Source: JAFALK01 sp042701975
GTDB taxonomy: Bacteria; Pseudomonadota; Gammaproteobacteria; Burkholderiales; Burkholderiaceae_C
DNA length: 64,000 bases
Assembly (NCBI GenBank): GCA_042701975.1
Contig: CP170561.1
Span: forward strand, 4,340,001 to 4,404,000
Direction of reading: 5' to 3'
Part shown: in pieces, positions 17,074 to 25,308 of the stretch
Layout of the letters: the number at the start of each line of letters is the position of its first letter
How positions within the stretch are numbered: the stretch's first letter is position 1
The notes under the pieces: generated by a model
Seen by the model: the letters and a program-made list of their open reading frames with translations, nothing else
Told to the model about the DNA's origin: nothing
Database searches by the model: none
Made by a program: the position numbers and the translations under genes

Positions 17074-17867
17074 GGGGTGGGATTCGCTGACAGCGGCGCC
17101 TGCGCGCTGTCGTCGTCATCGGACGGAAGCGGCGTCGACTTCGCCAGCGCCATCCACACCGCGAAGGGCAGCTTGCACGGCTGGTGGCGTGCGGGGCGCA
17201 GCTGCTCGAAACGGCCATCGGCGATCTCGCCGTGCAGCACCCACACGCCGTAGGGTTCGGGGATCTCGTCGGGCTCGGCCATGCCGGCGGGGAAGAGGTA
17301 GTAGCTCTCGCAGCTGAGCCACTCGTAGGCCTCGCGCTTGGCGGCGTGGCGCAGGTCGGACAGCAGATCGGCGCGGCTGACCTTGACCTCGTGCACCTGC
17401 GGCTGCAGATAGGCCTCGACCGTGGTGTTGCGCACCGAGAAGAGATCGGGCCGCGCCATGCGCCAGGCATGCGGCAGCGGTGCTGGCGGTGCCGGATCTT
17501 CAGGCCACAGCGGGGTGCGTTCGGGCATTGCGGCGACAGCTTCGGCCTCGACCATCGCCCGCAACGAAAGCTCGCGCCAGACGATGCGGCCTGCGCTCTT
17601 CTTCAGATGCTCGGCAAAGCGCATCGCCAGGCGATCGTGCCGGCTCAGGGCGCGCTGGCCCTGCTGCCGCGCCTGCGCCAGCCAGGCAATGCCACTCTCG
17701 CTGAGGCGCAACTGCTCGCGGCCGGCATCGTCGCTGTGGGCGGTGACGAGGCCGGCGGCCAGCAGATCGATCTCGATGCCGTCCTTGCACGGCCAGCCGG
17801 CGGAGCGCCACATCGCCATCAGGCGCGTGCGGTGTTGTCGTGTGAGGGTGACGTTAGGCGAGGACAT
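17070..17867 (-). CDS. PD-(D/E)XK protein, MmcB-like, coupled to the helicase
   Basis: A 265-residue protein. Residues 30-65 read like a winged-helix (LLAAGLVTAHS, then LRLSESGIAWL). The C-terminal half has a complete restriction-endonuclease-like core: Pro140-Asp141 (ARPDLFSV), then Glu160-x-Lys162 in VHEVKVSRADLLSDLRHA, and SYYLFP, as in MmcB-type repair proteins. It overlaps the helicase start by four bases. Start at 17867 gives MSSPNVTLTR; an in-frame ATG at 17909 with GAGG upstream would place the LexA-like box inside the gene, so the start is uncertain. Likely acts with the helicase. Confidence 0.75.
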   Translation of the reverse strand: MSSPNVTLTRQHRTRLMAMWRSAGWPCKDGIEIDLLAAGLVTAHSDDAGREQLRLSESGIAWLAQARQQGQRALSRHDRLAMRFAEHLKKSAGRIVWRELSLRAMVEAEAVAAMPERTPLWPEDPAPPAPLPHAWRMARPDLFSVRNTTVEAYLQPQVHEVKVSRADLLSDLRHAAKREAYEWLSCESYYLFPAGMAEPDEIPEPYGVWVLHGEIADGRFEQLRPARHQPCKLPFAVWMALAKSTPLPSDDDDSAQAPLSANPTP

Positions 17868-17874
17868 CAGGACA

Positions 17875-17890
17875 CTGAGTATAAATACAG
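17875..17890. promoter_or_regulatory. Candidate LexA (SOS) box
   Basis: On the minus strand this reads CTGTATTTATACTCAG, which fits the proteobacterial LexA consensus CTGT-N8-ACAG at every fixed position except one (ACAG is TCAG), with the AT-rich centre typical of real boxes. It lies eight bases before the ATG at 17867 of the nuclease-helicase operon. DinG-type helicases are classical damage-inducible genes, which supports the call. No transcription start is known. Confidence 0.65.
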
Positions 17891-17931
17891 TGCCACCCTG
17901 CCCCCCCATGTCCGCCTCACATCGGGACTGA

Positions 17932-20271
17932 CTACAAGTCGAACTTCAGCTCCGCCGAGTAGCTGCGCTGCGAGTACGGATGGAAGTTCCAGAACTTGTA
18001 GTTGTTCAGGTTGTCCACGCCAAGGGCCGCGCTCCATTGCCGGTTGATGCGATAGAGAACTCGCGCATCGACAGTCGCGTACTTGCTCACTCCCTGGTAG
18101 GTGAAGCCGTTCACGTCGGCGTTGTTCAGCGTGCGGTACTGGCGCCCGCTGTAGCGGCCGGCCAGGGTCGCGGTCCAGTGATCATCAAAGCGGTAGCTGG
18201 CCACGGCCGTGGCGCGCCAGCGCGGGATGTTGGGCTGCCATTTGCCGACCGTGTCGCCCGCCGTCACGACGAAGCCGGCGTTGCTCTTGATCTTCGAGTC
18301 GGCGTAGGTGAGGCTCATCGCCAGGTCGAGGTTCTTCAGCAGCCCCTCGCTGCTGAACAGCGTGGCCTCCACGCCGCTGGTGGCGATGTGGTCGACGTTC
18401 TGCACCCGGCTGATGTTCTTGTTGGCCGTGGCGTCGAAGAGCGTCTGCGAATAGAGCGAATCGTGCGTGTCCTCTGCGAAGAAGGTCAGCCGAGATGAGA
18501 CGCTAGCGCCGAAGCTGCTCTCGGCGCTGAGCTCGCCGGTCCAGGACTTCTCGGGCTTGAGATTCGGGTCGTTGATGTAGGCCGAGTTGGTCGTCGACGT
18601 GGCGCCGTAAAGCTCGGACACCGTGGGCATGCGCAGCGCGCGGCCGATCGAAGCCTTGAGCACGGTCTGCGGCAGAGCCTGCCAGGAGACGGCGGCCTTG
18701 GGCGACAGATCGTTCACGGAACGCGAGGCATACGGCTGTGAAGACGTAGCAGAGAAATCGGTGCGGCCGTCGCTCGTCGTCCAGTGCTCGGCGCGCAGGC
18801 CCAGCACAGCTTTCCAGTCGGCACTCAAGAGCCACGCGTCCTGCGCGTACAGGCTCTGCAATCGCGTGTTGCCCTGCACGTTGCTGGCGAGCGAGCCCGC
18901 GTCGTCCAGCAGGTAGTTGCCAGCGATGTTGGAGGTGCGATAGCGCAGCTTGAAGTCGTCCTGCTGGGCGCCGAACTCGACCACGTGCTCGCGCGAAGGC
19001 CGCCAGGTGCCGCGCAGGCTCAGCGTGGTCCAGCCTGTGCCGTGGCCGTCGGCAATGGTGCCTGCGCCGCCGCTCAGCGCGCCGGGCTGCGGATTGCTCG
19101 CTGCGTTCTGGCGCTTCTGGTCCTTGCGGTAGTCGTACTGGCTGGCGGAGATCGCCCAGTCCCACGCGCCGCCATCGTGGCTCAGCACGGAGAGGCCCTG
19201 CATCACATGCACCAGCTTCTCGCGCGTCACCGCGAAGTCACCGCCCCCTAACGCCTGAGTTCCCGTGAACTGCAGGCCGCCGACATTGAAGGCGCCGCTG
19301 TAGGCGGCGTTGCCGTTGGCGTCCTTCAGATAGCTCTTCGAGTTGCCGTCCGAATCGTTCTGCCACACGCCCAGCAGGTAGCTCGCACGCACGGTCGGAC
19401 TGATGTCGTAGGCCAGCTTGATCTTGGCGTGGTCCTGCCGCGTCTCGTACTGCGTGCCCGTGCCGAGCAGCAGCCAGGGCTGGTTGGCGTTGTTGGCGTC
19501 AGTCACCGCACCGGTCACGGCCGTGCCGGCATTGCCGCTCACGCCCACACTCTTCAGCCGCGTCGCAAAGGTCAGCGGCTGGCCCAGGCTCTCGGTGTGG
19601 TTGAGGTTGATCCACCAGGCGAGGTCGCCCGAGCGGCTGCCGATCGAGGCGCTGGCTTGGCCAGCGTGCTCATGCTCGCTCGCGTTGTACAGCTCGAAGG
19701 GCTGCAGCACGTAGCTGGCCTTGGCATGCAGCTCCAGCTTCGTCGGCATGCGGGTGACGAAGTCCACCACCGCGCCGACCGAGTTGCCGGAATACGCGGC
19801 GGAGAACGGGCCGTACATCACGTCCACGCGCTCGATCTCCTCGGGCGTGACGAGGTTCCAGCGCGGCGGGAAGCTCAGGCCGCCCACGCCGTTGCCGAGG
19901 TAGTTGGACAGCAGGATGCCGTCGGCATAGACCGCCGAGCGCGCGCTGTTGCCCGTGCCGGAGGCGCGGCTGGAGAGGATGGCGTGGTTGTAGTCGCCGA
20001 TGTAGCGCTTGCGCACCAGCAGGCTCGGGAAGTACTCGAGCGCGTCTTCGCTGTCGGTGGCGTTGACGGTGCGCTCGATGTCGGCGGCGCTGGCGCTCTC
20101 GGTCGTGGTGGGGATGTTGGTCGGTAGCGAGCTGGGGCGGCTGCCGTTGACGGTCACCATGCCGAGTTGCTTGACGGGCGCTTCAGGCGAGGAAGAAGCT
20201 TCTGCGCTCGTCTGCGCGAAGCACGGCGGAAAGATCACGGCCATCGCGGCCACGAGCAAGGTCTTGTTCAC
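17932..20271 (-). CDS. TonB-dependent outer-membrane receptor (possibly copper)
   Basis: A 779-residue receptor with signal peptide MNKTLLVAAMAVIFPPCFAQ. The plug domain (about 55-180) has DALEYFPSLLVRKR, YADGILLSNY and VDVMYGPFSAAYSGNSVGAV; a 22-strand barrel follows, with LNLKPEKSW-like conserved turns, and the protein ends SYSAELKFDL. It takes up a ligand with energy from TonB-ExbBD. The gene directly upstream encodes a DUF2946 protein with a CPYC motif, a family often next to copper receptors, so copper or a copper complex is a reasonable guess. Gap to DUF2946 is 64 bp. Confidence 0.85.
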   Translation of the reverse strand: MNKTLLVAAMAVIFPPCFAQTSAEASSSPEAPVKQLGMVTVNGSRPSSLPTNIPTTTESASAADIERTVNATDSEDALEYFPSLLVRKRYIGDYNHAILSSRASGTGNSARSAVYADGILLSNYLGNGVGGLSFPPRWNLVTPEEIERVDVMYGPFSAAYSGNSVGAVVDFVTRMPTKLELHAKASYVLQPFELYNASEHEHAGQASASIGSRSGDLAWWINLNHTESLGQPLTFATRLKSVGVSGNAGTAVTGAVTDANNANQPWLLLGTGTQYETRQDHAKIKLAYDISPTVRASYLLGVWQNDSDGNSKSYLKDANGNAAYSGAFNVGGLQFTGTQALGGGDFAVTREKLVHVMQGLSVLSHDGGAWDWAISASQYDYRKDQKRQNAASNPQPGALSGGAGTIADGHGTGWTTLSLRGTWRPSREHVVEFGAQQDDFKLRYRTSNIAGNYLLDDAGSLASNVQGNTRLQSLYAQDAWLLSADWKAVLGLRAEHWTTSDGRTDFSATSSQPYASRSVNDLSPKAAVSWQALPQTVLKASIGRALRMPTVSELYGATSTTNSAYINDPNLKPEKSWTGELSAESSFGASVSSRLTFFAEDTHDSLYSQTLFDATANKNISRVQNVDHIATSGVEATLFSSEGLLKNLDLAMSLTYADSKIKSNAGFVVTAGDTVGKWQPNIPRWRATAVASYRFDDHWTATLAGRYSGRQYRTLNNADVNGFTYQGVSKYATVDARVLYRINRQWSAALGVDNLNNYKFWNFHPYSQRSYSAELKFDL

Positions 20272-20335
20272 GGAAAAATCCTGGGCTTGGAATGGACACC
20301 GCGCGCTGTCGCCAAGCGACGGCCCGCGTTCTTCT

Positions 20336-20731
20336 TCAGCTCAGGATCGAGGGAGGTCCTCTGGGTTGCGCACTGCGCCAGGCGTGCGCGGTACTCGGCG
20401 CGGCCAGGAAGGCCGGCGCCACCTCGCGAAAGGACACCGCCGGCAGCACGACCAACGGCGCCGGCGGCATGCCCAGGACGCTGGCGTGCAGCGAGCAATA
20501 CGGGCAGTGTTCGAGCGGGTGCGCTGCGGACTTTTGCGTGGGCGACTCGGTGGAGACGCTGCTGTCCGCCTTCACCCACTTCGGGCCGCTGGCGGAACAG
20601 ATCTCCAGCCAAGCGCGGTCCGCGCCCACAGCCTGCGAGATCAGCGGCGCAAAAGCCATCATCAGGACGGCCAGAACGGCCACCCAGGAGGTGATGAGCT
20701 TGGAGCGACGGTGCAGGCGCATGGGCGCCAT
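20336..20731 (-). CDS. DUF2946 protein with HCPYC motif
   Basis: A 131-residue protein. Starts at 20731 (MAPMRLHRRSK) or 20722 are both possible; neither has a strong ribosome-binding site. The first 35 residues form a signal peptide or anchor (LITSWVAVLAVLMMAFAPL). The mature part has EICSASGPKWV and, later, LEHCPYCSLHAS, the signature of DUF2946, thought to bind copper. It is 14 bp after the ketosynthase and 64 bp before the TonB receptor on the same strand. The metal role is inferred from family and motif. Confidence 0.75.
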   Translation of the reverse strand: MAPMRLHRRSKLITSWVAVLAVLMMAFAPLISQAVGADRAWLEICSASGPKWVKADSSVSTESPTQKSAAHPLEHCPYCSLHASVLGMPPAPLVVLPAVSFREVAPAFLAAPSTAHAWRSAQPRGPPSILS

Positions 20732-20745
20732 TCTAAGGACCGCGC

Positions 20746-21966
20746 TCAGGACGCCCGCGAAAAGAGCAGGCTGATGTTCGTGCCGCCAAACGCAAAGGAG
20801 TTGCTCAGCGCGTGCTGCAGCTGCGGCGCGCGTTCGCCCTGCCCCAACACATGGCCCAGGCCCGTGCAGTCGCTGTCGAGCGTCTGCACGCCGGCCGTGG
20901 GCGGGATCTCGGAGCGCTGCAGCGCCATCACGGTCCACGCTGCTTCCATCGCACCGGCGGCGCCGAGCAGATGGCCGTGAGCGGCCTTGGTGGAGCTGAC
21001 GCGCAAGTTCAGCGCATGCTCGCCCCACACCTCACGCAGCGCGGCGCACTCGACCGGGTCGCCGATCAGTGTGGCTGTGCCGTGGGCGTTGCAGTAGCCG
21101 ACATCACTCGGCGCCAGGTCAGCGAACGTCAGCGCGCGCCGCAGCGCCGCCATCTGGCCGCGCTGGTTCGGGTTGGTCAGGTGCGAGGCATCGCAGCTGA
21201 TGGCGCTGCCGGCCAGCCAAGCCCGCACTTGGCGGCCTTCGCGCAGGCAGTCTTCTTCACGCTGCAGCACGAAGAAGGCGGCGCCTTCGCCGAGCACGAG
21301 GCCCGTGCGATCGGGCGAGAATGGCCGGCAGCTGCGGCCCACCTCGCCCTCATCCGGCGAGGCCAGCGTGCGCAGCGCCTGCCAGGCCGCCACGGTGCCG
21401 CGGGCCAGCACGGATTCAGCACCGCCAGCGATGGCGATGTCGATCTCGCCGCGGCGCAAGGCGTGCGCCGCTTCGGCCAGCGCCACGGCGCTCGATGCGC
21501 ACGCCACGGCATAGGTCAGCGAAGGGCCCTGGATATTGCAATGCAGGGCCAGCACGGCCGCTGCCGCGTTGACCATGCCGGTGGGCACGGTGAGCGGATG
21601 CAGCCGCTTGCCGCCATGCAGCGCAGCGTAGGAACTGTCGAGCGTGGCGGCGCCGCCCATGCCGGTACCCAGATACAGGCCCACGCGCTCGGCATCGGGC
21701 CAGGGCGCGCAGCCGGCGTCATCGATGGCACTGCGCGCCGCGCCGAGCGCCATTTGGCTGACGCGCTCGGTGCCCACCTGCTGCAGCTTGGGCAGCACGG
21801 CGGCCACATCGCCCTGCACGCGTGCCGCGGCGATGTCGGGCAGGCCTTCGAAGCTCATGCGCTCGACGGCGGATTCACCCGCCATCAGCTTCGCCCAAGC
21901 GGCATCGAGGTCCGAGCCCAGGGGGCTGGACACGCCGAGCCCGACGATGCCGACGCGTGGGTTCAT
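20746..21966 (-). CDS. Beta-ketoacyl-ACP synthase, FabF-like
   Basis: A 406-residue condensing enzyme with the full Cys-His-His triad: Cys156 in AVACASSAVAL, His295 in NAHGTATLIGDPVE and His330 in TKAAHGHLLGAAGAME. The terminal NSFAFGGTN motif is intact, so it should carry out decarboxylative condensation. Its start overlaps the stop of an ACP gene by four bases. It is not in a fatty-acid biosynthesis locus (no fabD, fabG or fabZ nearby), so it likely serves a dedicated lipid or polyketide made with the adjacent ACP and hydrolase. Confidence 0.9.
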   Translation of the reverse strand: MNPRVGIVGLGVSSPLGSDLDAAWAKLMAGESAVERMSFEGLPDIAAARVQGDVAAVLPKLQQVGTERVSQMALGAARSAIDDAGCAPWPDAERVGLYLGTGMGGAATLDSSYAALHGGKRLHPLTVPTGMVNAAAAVLALHCNIQGPSLTYAVACASSAVALAEAAHALRRGEIDIAIAGGAESVLARGTVAAWQALRTLASPDEGEVGRSCRPFSPDRTGLVLGEGAAFFVLQREEDCLREGRQVRAWLAGSAISCDASHLTNPNQRGQMAALRRALTFADLAPSDVGYCNAHGTATLIGDPVECAALREVWGEHALNLRVSSTKAAHGHLLGAAGAMEAAWTVMALQRSEIPPTAGVQTLDSDCTGLGHVLGQGERAPQLQHALSNSFAFGGTNISLLFSRAS

Positions 21967-22232
21967 GCCGCCTGTGCGCTCGCTTGTGCGCTCGGCTGTG
22001 CGCTGGTCAGCTCGTCGAGCAGCTGGGCCAGCTGGCGCAGCGTGCTGACGGTGAGGGCCGCCGAGTCCGGCACGTTGACGTGGAACTTGTCCTCGATGGC
22101 GAAGATCAGCTCGGCCTTGGTCAACGAGTCAATGTCGTAGTCGGAGAACGGTGCGTCCGGATCGATCTTGCTCCTGTCCACGTCGAAGCTGTCGTGGATG
22201 AGATCCTGGAGGGTTTGAATGCTGTCCATCAT
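21963..22232 (-). CDS. Acyl carrier protein
   Basis: An 89-residue acidic carrier. The phosphopantetheine attachment site is Ser36 in DYDIDSLTKAELIFAIE; the four-helix pattern fits PF00550. The C-terminal tail SAQPSAQASAQAA is a low-complexity repeat unusual for housekeeping ACP. The product starts MMDSIQ after AGGAC. It overlaps the hydrolase stop and the ketosynthase start by four bases each, so the three proteins are made together. A specialised carrier rather than AcpP. Confidence 0.9.
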   Translation of the reverse strand: MMDSIQTLQDLIHDSFDVDRSKIDPDAPFSDYDIDSLTKAELIFAIEDKFHVNVPDSAALTVSTLRQLAQLLDELTSAQPSAQASAQAA

Positions 22233-23104
22233 GAGGTCCTGGCTTGAACGCCCGCAACGCGCGGGCTGGTGGGGAAAGAGTTGGCGGCAGCAGCATGGAC
22301 ACCGGGCCGCAGCTTGGCGGCGAAGTCGGCGATGAGCTGCGCCACCTGCTGGCGGTCGTTGTCGGCGCTGACCATGTGGTAGCTGTTCTCCAGAACTTCG
22401 AGCCTGACCGGTCCGGCGCGAAGGCCACGGAAAGTCTCGCGCACGGTCTCCAGCTGGCAGATCTCGTCCTCGCGGGCGTGGATCACCAGCAGCGGCCGGT
22501 GCTGGCCCTCAAGCAGGCCACGTGCATGGCGCGACATGCGTTCGCTCTCGCGCACGACGTTCAGCGGCACGCTGGCGGGGCCGACGATGGTGGCTTCCTC
22601 GCCCTCTTGCCCTTCCATCTGCGAACGCACCCACTGGCGCATGCGTTCGTTCTTGAGGCCGAAGGGTTCGCGCTCGGACATCGCAAACCACGGCGAGATG
22701 CCAAGGCCGTAGGCGATGTAGCGCAGGCCGTACCACCAGGGCAGGCCCCAGCCGTTGTAGGCGACGAGCGGCGAGAGCAAGGTGAGACCGCGCAGCGGCG
22801 CGCGCGGCAGCCGGTCGGCGACCGAGAGCGCCAGCATCGCGCCCGAGCACAGGCCGCCAAGCAGCGTGGGCTCACCGTCGGCCAAGATGTCTTCGACGGT
22901 CTCAGTGGCCGCATCGACCCAGTCGGACCAGCGTGCATCCGTGGACAGCATGCCGTGGCTGTAGCCGCGAATTGAGGGGCATTCGAGCTGGACACCCAAG
23001 CGCCGCAAGGGGTGGATCAGCAGGCTGAATTCCTTGGGCGTGCTGGCCAGGCCATGAAGCAGGAGGAGCCGGCGAACCGGGGGCGTCTGCGAGTCGTTCA
23101 ACAT
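22229..23104 (-). CDS. Alpha/beta hydrolase, serine esterase/thioesterase type
   Basis: A 291-residue cytoplasmic alpha/beta hydrolase. The oxyanion region is LLLLHGLASTPKEF, the nucleophile Ser87 lies in LLGGLCSGAMLAL, the acid is likely in VIHAREDEIC and the histidine in LENSYHMVSADNDR. This is close to monoacylglycerol-lipase/carboxylesterase proteins. First gene of the hydrolase-ACP-ketosynthase overlap chain, so it could release the acyl chain from the ACP (thioesterase) or act on the finished ester. The ribosome-binding site is weak. Confidence 0.8.
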   Translation of the reverse strand: MLNDSQTPPVRRLLLLHGLASTPKEFSLLIHPLRRLGVQLECPSIRGYSHGMLSTDARWSDWVDAATETVEDILADGEPTLLGGLCSGAMLALSVADRLPRAPLRGLTLLSPLVAYNGWGLPWWYGLRYIAYGLGISPWFAMSEREPFGLKNERMRQWVRSQMEGQEGEEATIVGPASVPLNVVRESERMSRHARGLLEGQHRPLLVIHAREDEICQLETVRETFRGLRAGPVRLEVLENSYHMVSADNDRQQVAQLIADFAAKLRPGVHAAAANSFPTSPRVAGVQARTS

Positions 23105-23366
23105 CTAGCTTTGAATTCCAAATCCGCTCGACGACATCGCATGTGCATGAGAAGCCGGAGCCGTTCCAGCTTAAGCGGCTTTGCTGGCTGAACCATTGCC
23201 GCGAAGACGCTTGAGGGCATCGCGAAGGCGTCATGACGGGCCTGTGTCAGGTCTTGCAGAAACACTCAACATTTCTTCGCCGAACAGAAACCTTCGGGGC
23301 GGAATGCGCCCGGATTCGGGGTTAGGGCTTGGGTATTCTTTCGAGCCTCGTTGGCCGCTACCGCTC

Positions 23367-24176
23367 ATGCATCGCTTCCGTCGTCATCGCCTTTTCATGC
23401 TGCTCCCGCTCAGTCTCTGCAGCATCGGTCCGGCGATGGCCGCAGGCTCGCTGCTGCTGATCGACGAACCGCCCGCGCAATCGACCGTCTCGATCGGTGG
23501 CACTGCGCGCGGATGGCCCGCGGCGCCCGGCGCGTCGCAGAAGGACCACGCGCTGTTGCCGGCCTTCGACTTCGCCGCGCCGAACGGATTCTTCGCGTCC
23601 ACCGACGACAGCGTCGGCTGGAATCTCGCGCCGCTGCTGATGGAAGAAGCGCAGGTGAAGACCTGGCAATGGGGCGCACGGCTGTGGCCGCAATGGGGTC
23701 GGCCGCGGCGCCTGGCCCCGCCGGGCAGCGACAGCACCGGCACGCGCGTGCTGGGCGAGGCCTTCGCCAATGTGCAGGCCCTGCCCTTTTTGCTGCTGCA
23801 GTCGGGCCTGAGCTGGGGCAGCGGACGACGCCACAATGGCGGCCAGCTCGAACTCGGCGCCACAAGCGGCATCCCCATCGGCGATGAGCTCATCGGCATC
23901 AGCCTCGCCGTCAGCGCGGCCAACGCTGCGCATCTGCGCAGCGCGTTCGGCGTGAATCCGATGCACGCGGCAACGGGCGGCCTGCCAGCCTGGCGCCCCT
24001 CCGCCGGCCTGCAGGACTGGAGCACCGCCATCAGCTGGGAGCACAAGTTCTCGGACGACTGGTCCGTCAGCGGCCAGTGGCTCGGCGCGCACCTGCTCAG
24101 CAATGCGGCGCGATCACCGCTGACGCAATCGCGCTTCCAGCCTTCGTTCACCTTGAGCCTGTGGCGGCGGCTCTGA
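23367..24176 (+). CDS. MipA/OmpV-family outer-membrane protein
   Basis: A 269-residue barrel protein. The start is chosen at MHRFRRHRLFMLLPLSLC, which gives a signal peptide ending AMAA. The body has alternating strands such as QVKTWQWGARLWPQWG, FLLLQSGLSWGSG, WSTAISWEHKFSDDWSVSG and the terminal FTLSLWRRL, as in MipA/OmpV proteins, which scaffold murein enzymes or act as porins. It diverges from the hydrolase-ACP-KS operon across 262 bp and is followed after two bases by a fatty acid hydroxylase-family gene. Confidence 0.75.
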   Translation: MHRFRRHRLFMLLPLSLCSIGPAMAAGSLLLIDEPPAQSTVSIGGTARGWPAAPGASQKDHALLPAFDFAAPNGFFASTDDSVGWNLAPLLMEEAQVKTWQWGARLWPQWGRPRRLAPPGSDSTGTRVLGEAFANVQALPFLLLQSGLSWGSGRRHNGGQLELGATSGIPIGDELIGISLAVSAANAAHLRSAFGVNPMHAATGGLPAWRPSAGLQDWSTAISWEHKFSDDWSVSGQWLGAHLLSNAARSPLTQSRFQPSFTLSLWRRL

Positions 24177-24178
24177 CC

Positions 24179-25264
24179 ATGCAGGATCTGCTGCTCTACG
24201 CACTGCCCGTGTTCATCGCGGCCATGGTCTTCGAGTGGGCCTGGGGCCGCTGGCGCGGGCGCGACACCTACGGCTGGGCGGACACGCTGAGCAGCCTCAG
24301 CCAGGGCTTGCTGAGCCAGGCCGTGGCCGCCGTCACACCGCTGCTGCAATCCGGCATCTACGCCTGGGTGCTGCAGCGCGTGCACGGCTTTCACGGCCTG
24401 CATGCCGGGCGATGGAACACGCCGCTGGGCTGGGTGTTGGTGGTGCTCTGCTACGACTTCTGCGACTACTGGCTGCACCGCGCCAGCCACGAGAGCGCGC
24501 TGTTCTGGGCCGCGCATGCAGTGCATCACCAGAGCGAGCACTTCAACCTCAGCACCGCGCTGCGGCAGGAGAGCTTTTATTCGGTGATGGGCTTTCCCTT
24601 CTTCCTGCCGCTGGCGCTGCTGGGCTTCTCGACGGGGCAGTTCCTCACCGCGGGCATGGTCGTGCTGCTCTACCAGTTTTGGATCCACACCGAGCACATC
24701 GGGCGCCTGGGCTGGCTGGACCGCGTGTTCTCCACGCCCAGCAACCACCGCGTGCATCACGCCGTGAACCCCGGCTACCTGGACCGCAACTACGGCGCGA
24801 TGCTGGTGGTCTGGGACCGGCTCTTCGGCACCTTCGCGGAAGAGACCGAGCCCTGCGTGTACGGGACCGTCACGCCGCTGGCGAACTGGAACCCGCTGTG
24901 GGGCGTGGCGCAGTTCTATGCAGAGATCGGTCGGCGCGTGGCGCGCACGCCGCGCTGGCAAGACAAGCTGCGCGTGATATTCAAATCACCGGGGTGGCAG
25001 GCACCGGGCATGGCACCTGTGGATGCGGATGAGGCTGCGGCGCGCCTGCACCGGCCGAAGTTCGATCCGCCCTTGTCGCTTGCATCGCGCATCGCTGCCG
25101 GCTGCGTGTTCGTCGCTTGCGCGCTCGGCATGGGCGCGTGGCTGATGCAGGAAGACACACTGCCCTTCAGCGCACAGCTGCTCGCGGCGCTGCTGCTTGT
25201 GGCCGCGCTCTGGTGCATGGGCCGCTGCTTGCGCGACCCGTCGAGCCCCGTCGCGCCCCGCTGA
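24179..25264 (+). CDS. Sterol desaturase / fatty acid hydroxylase family protein
   Basis: A 361-residue membrane di-iron enzyme with helices at both ends. The histidine boxes are visible: HRASHESALFWAAHAVHH, then the H-x-x-x-x spacing in HTEHIGRLGWLD and SNHRVHHAVNPGYLDRNYG, enough for two irons. The C-terminus adds two more helices (about 300-350). Such enzymes hydroxylate or cleave fatty acyl or ether lipid chains. It follows the MipA/OmpV gene by two bases, so they are cotranscribed. Substrate unknown; the nearby ACP and ketosynthase make a special lipid plausible. Confidence 0.85.
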   Translation: MQDLLLYALPVFIAAMVFEWAWGRWRGRDTYGWADTLSSLSQGLLSQAVAAVTPLLQSGIYAWVLQRVHGFHGLHAGRWNTPLGWVLVVLCYDFCDYWLHRASHESALFWAAHAVHHQSEHFNLSTALRQESFYSVMGFPFFLPLALLGFSTGQFLTAGMVVLLYQFWIHTEHIGRLGWLDRVFSTPSNHRVHHAVNPGYLDRNYGAMLVVWDRLFGTFAEETEPCVYGTVTPLANWNPLWGVAQFYAEIGRRVARTPRWQDKLRVIFKSPGWQAPGMAPVDADEAAARLHRPKFDPPLSLASRIAAGCVFVACALGMGAWLMQEDTLPFSAQLLAALLLVAALWCMGRCLRDPSSPVAPR

Positions 25265-25308
25265 TAGAGTGCCGCGGCTGCATCACTAACGCCCTGGGCG
25301 TAAACCGC

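Noticed and set aside
14734..17253. A plus-strand open frame of 839 codons opposite the helicase
   Set aside because: Antisense to an intact helicase with all motifs; its own sequence shows no domain.
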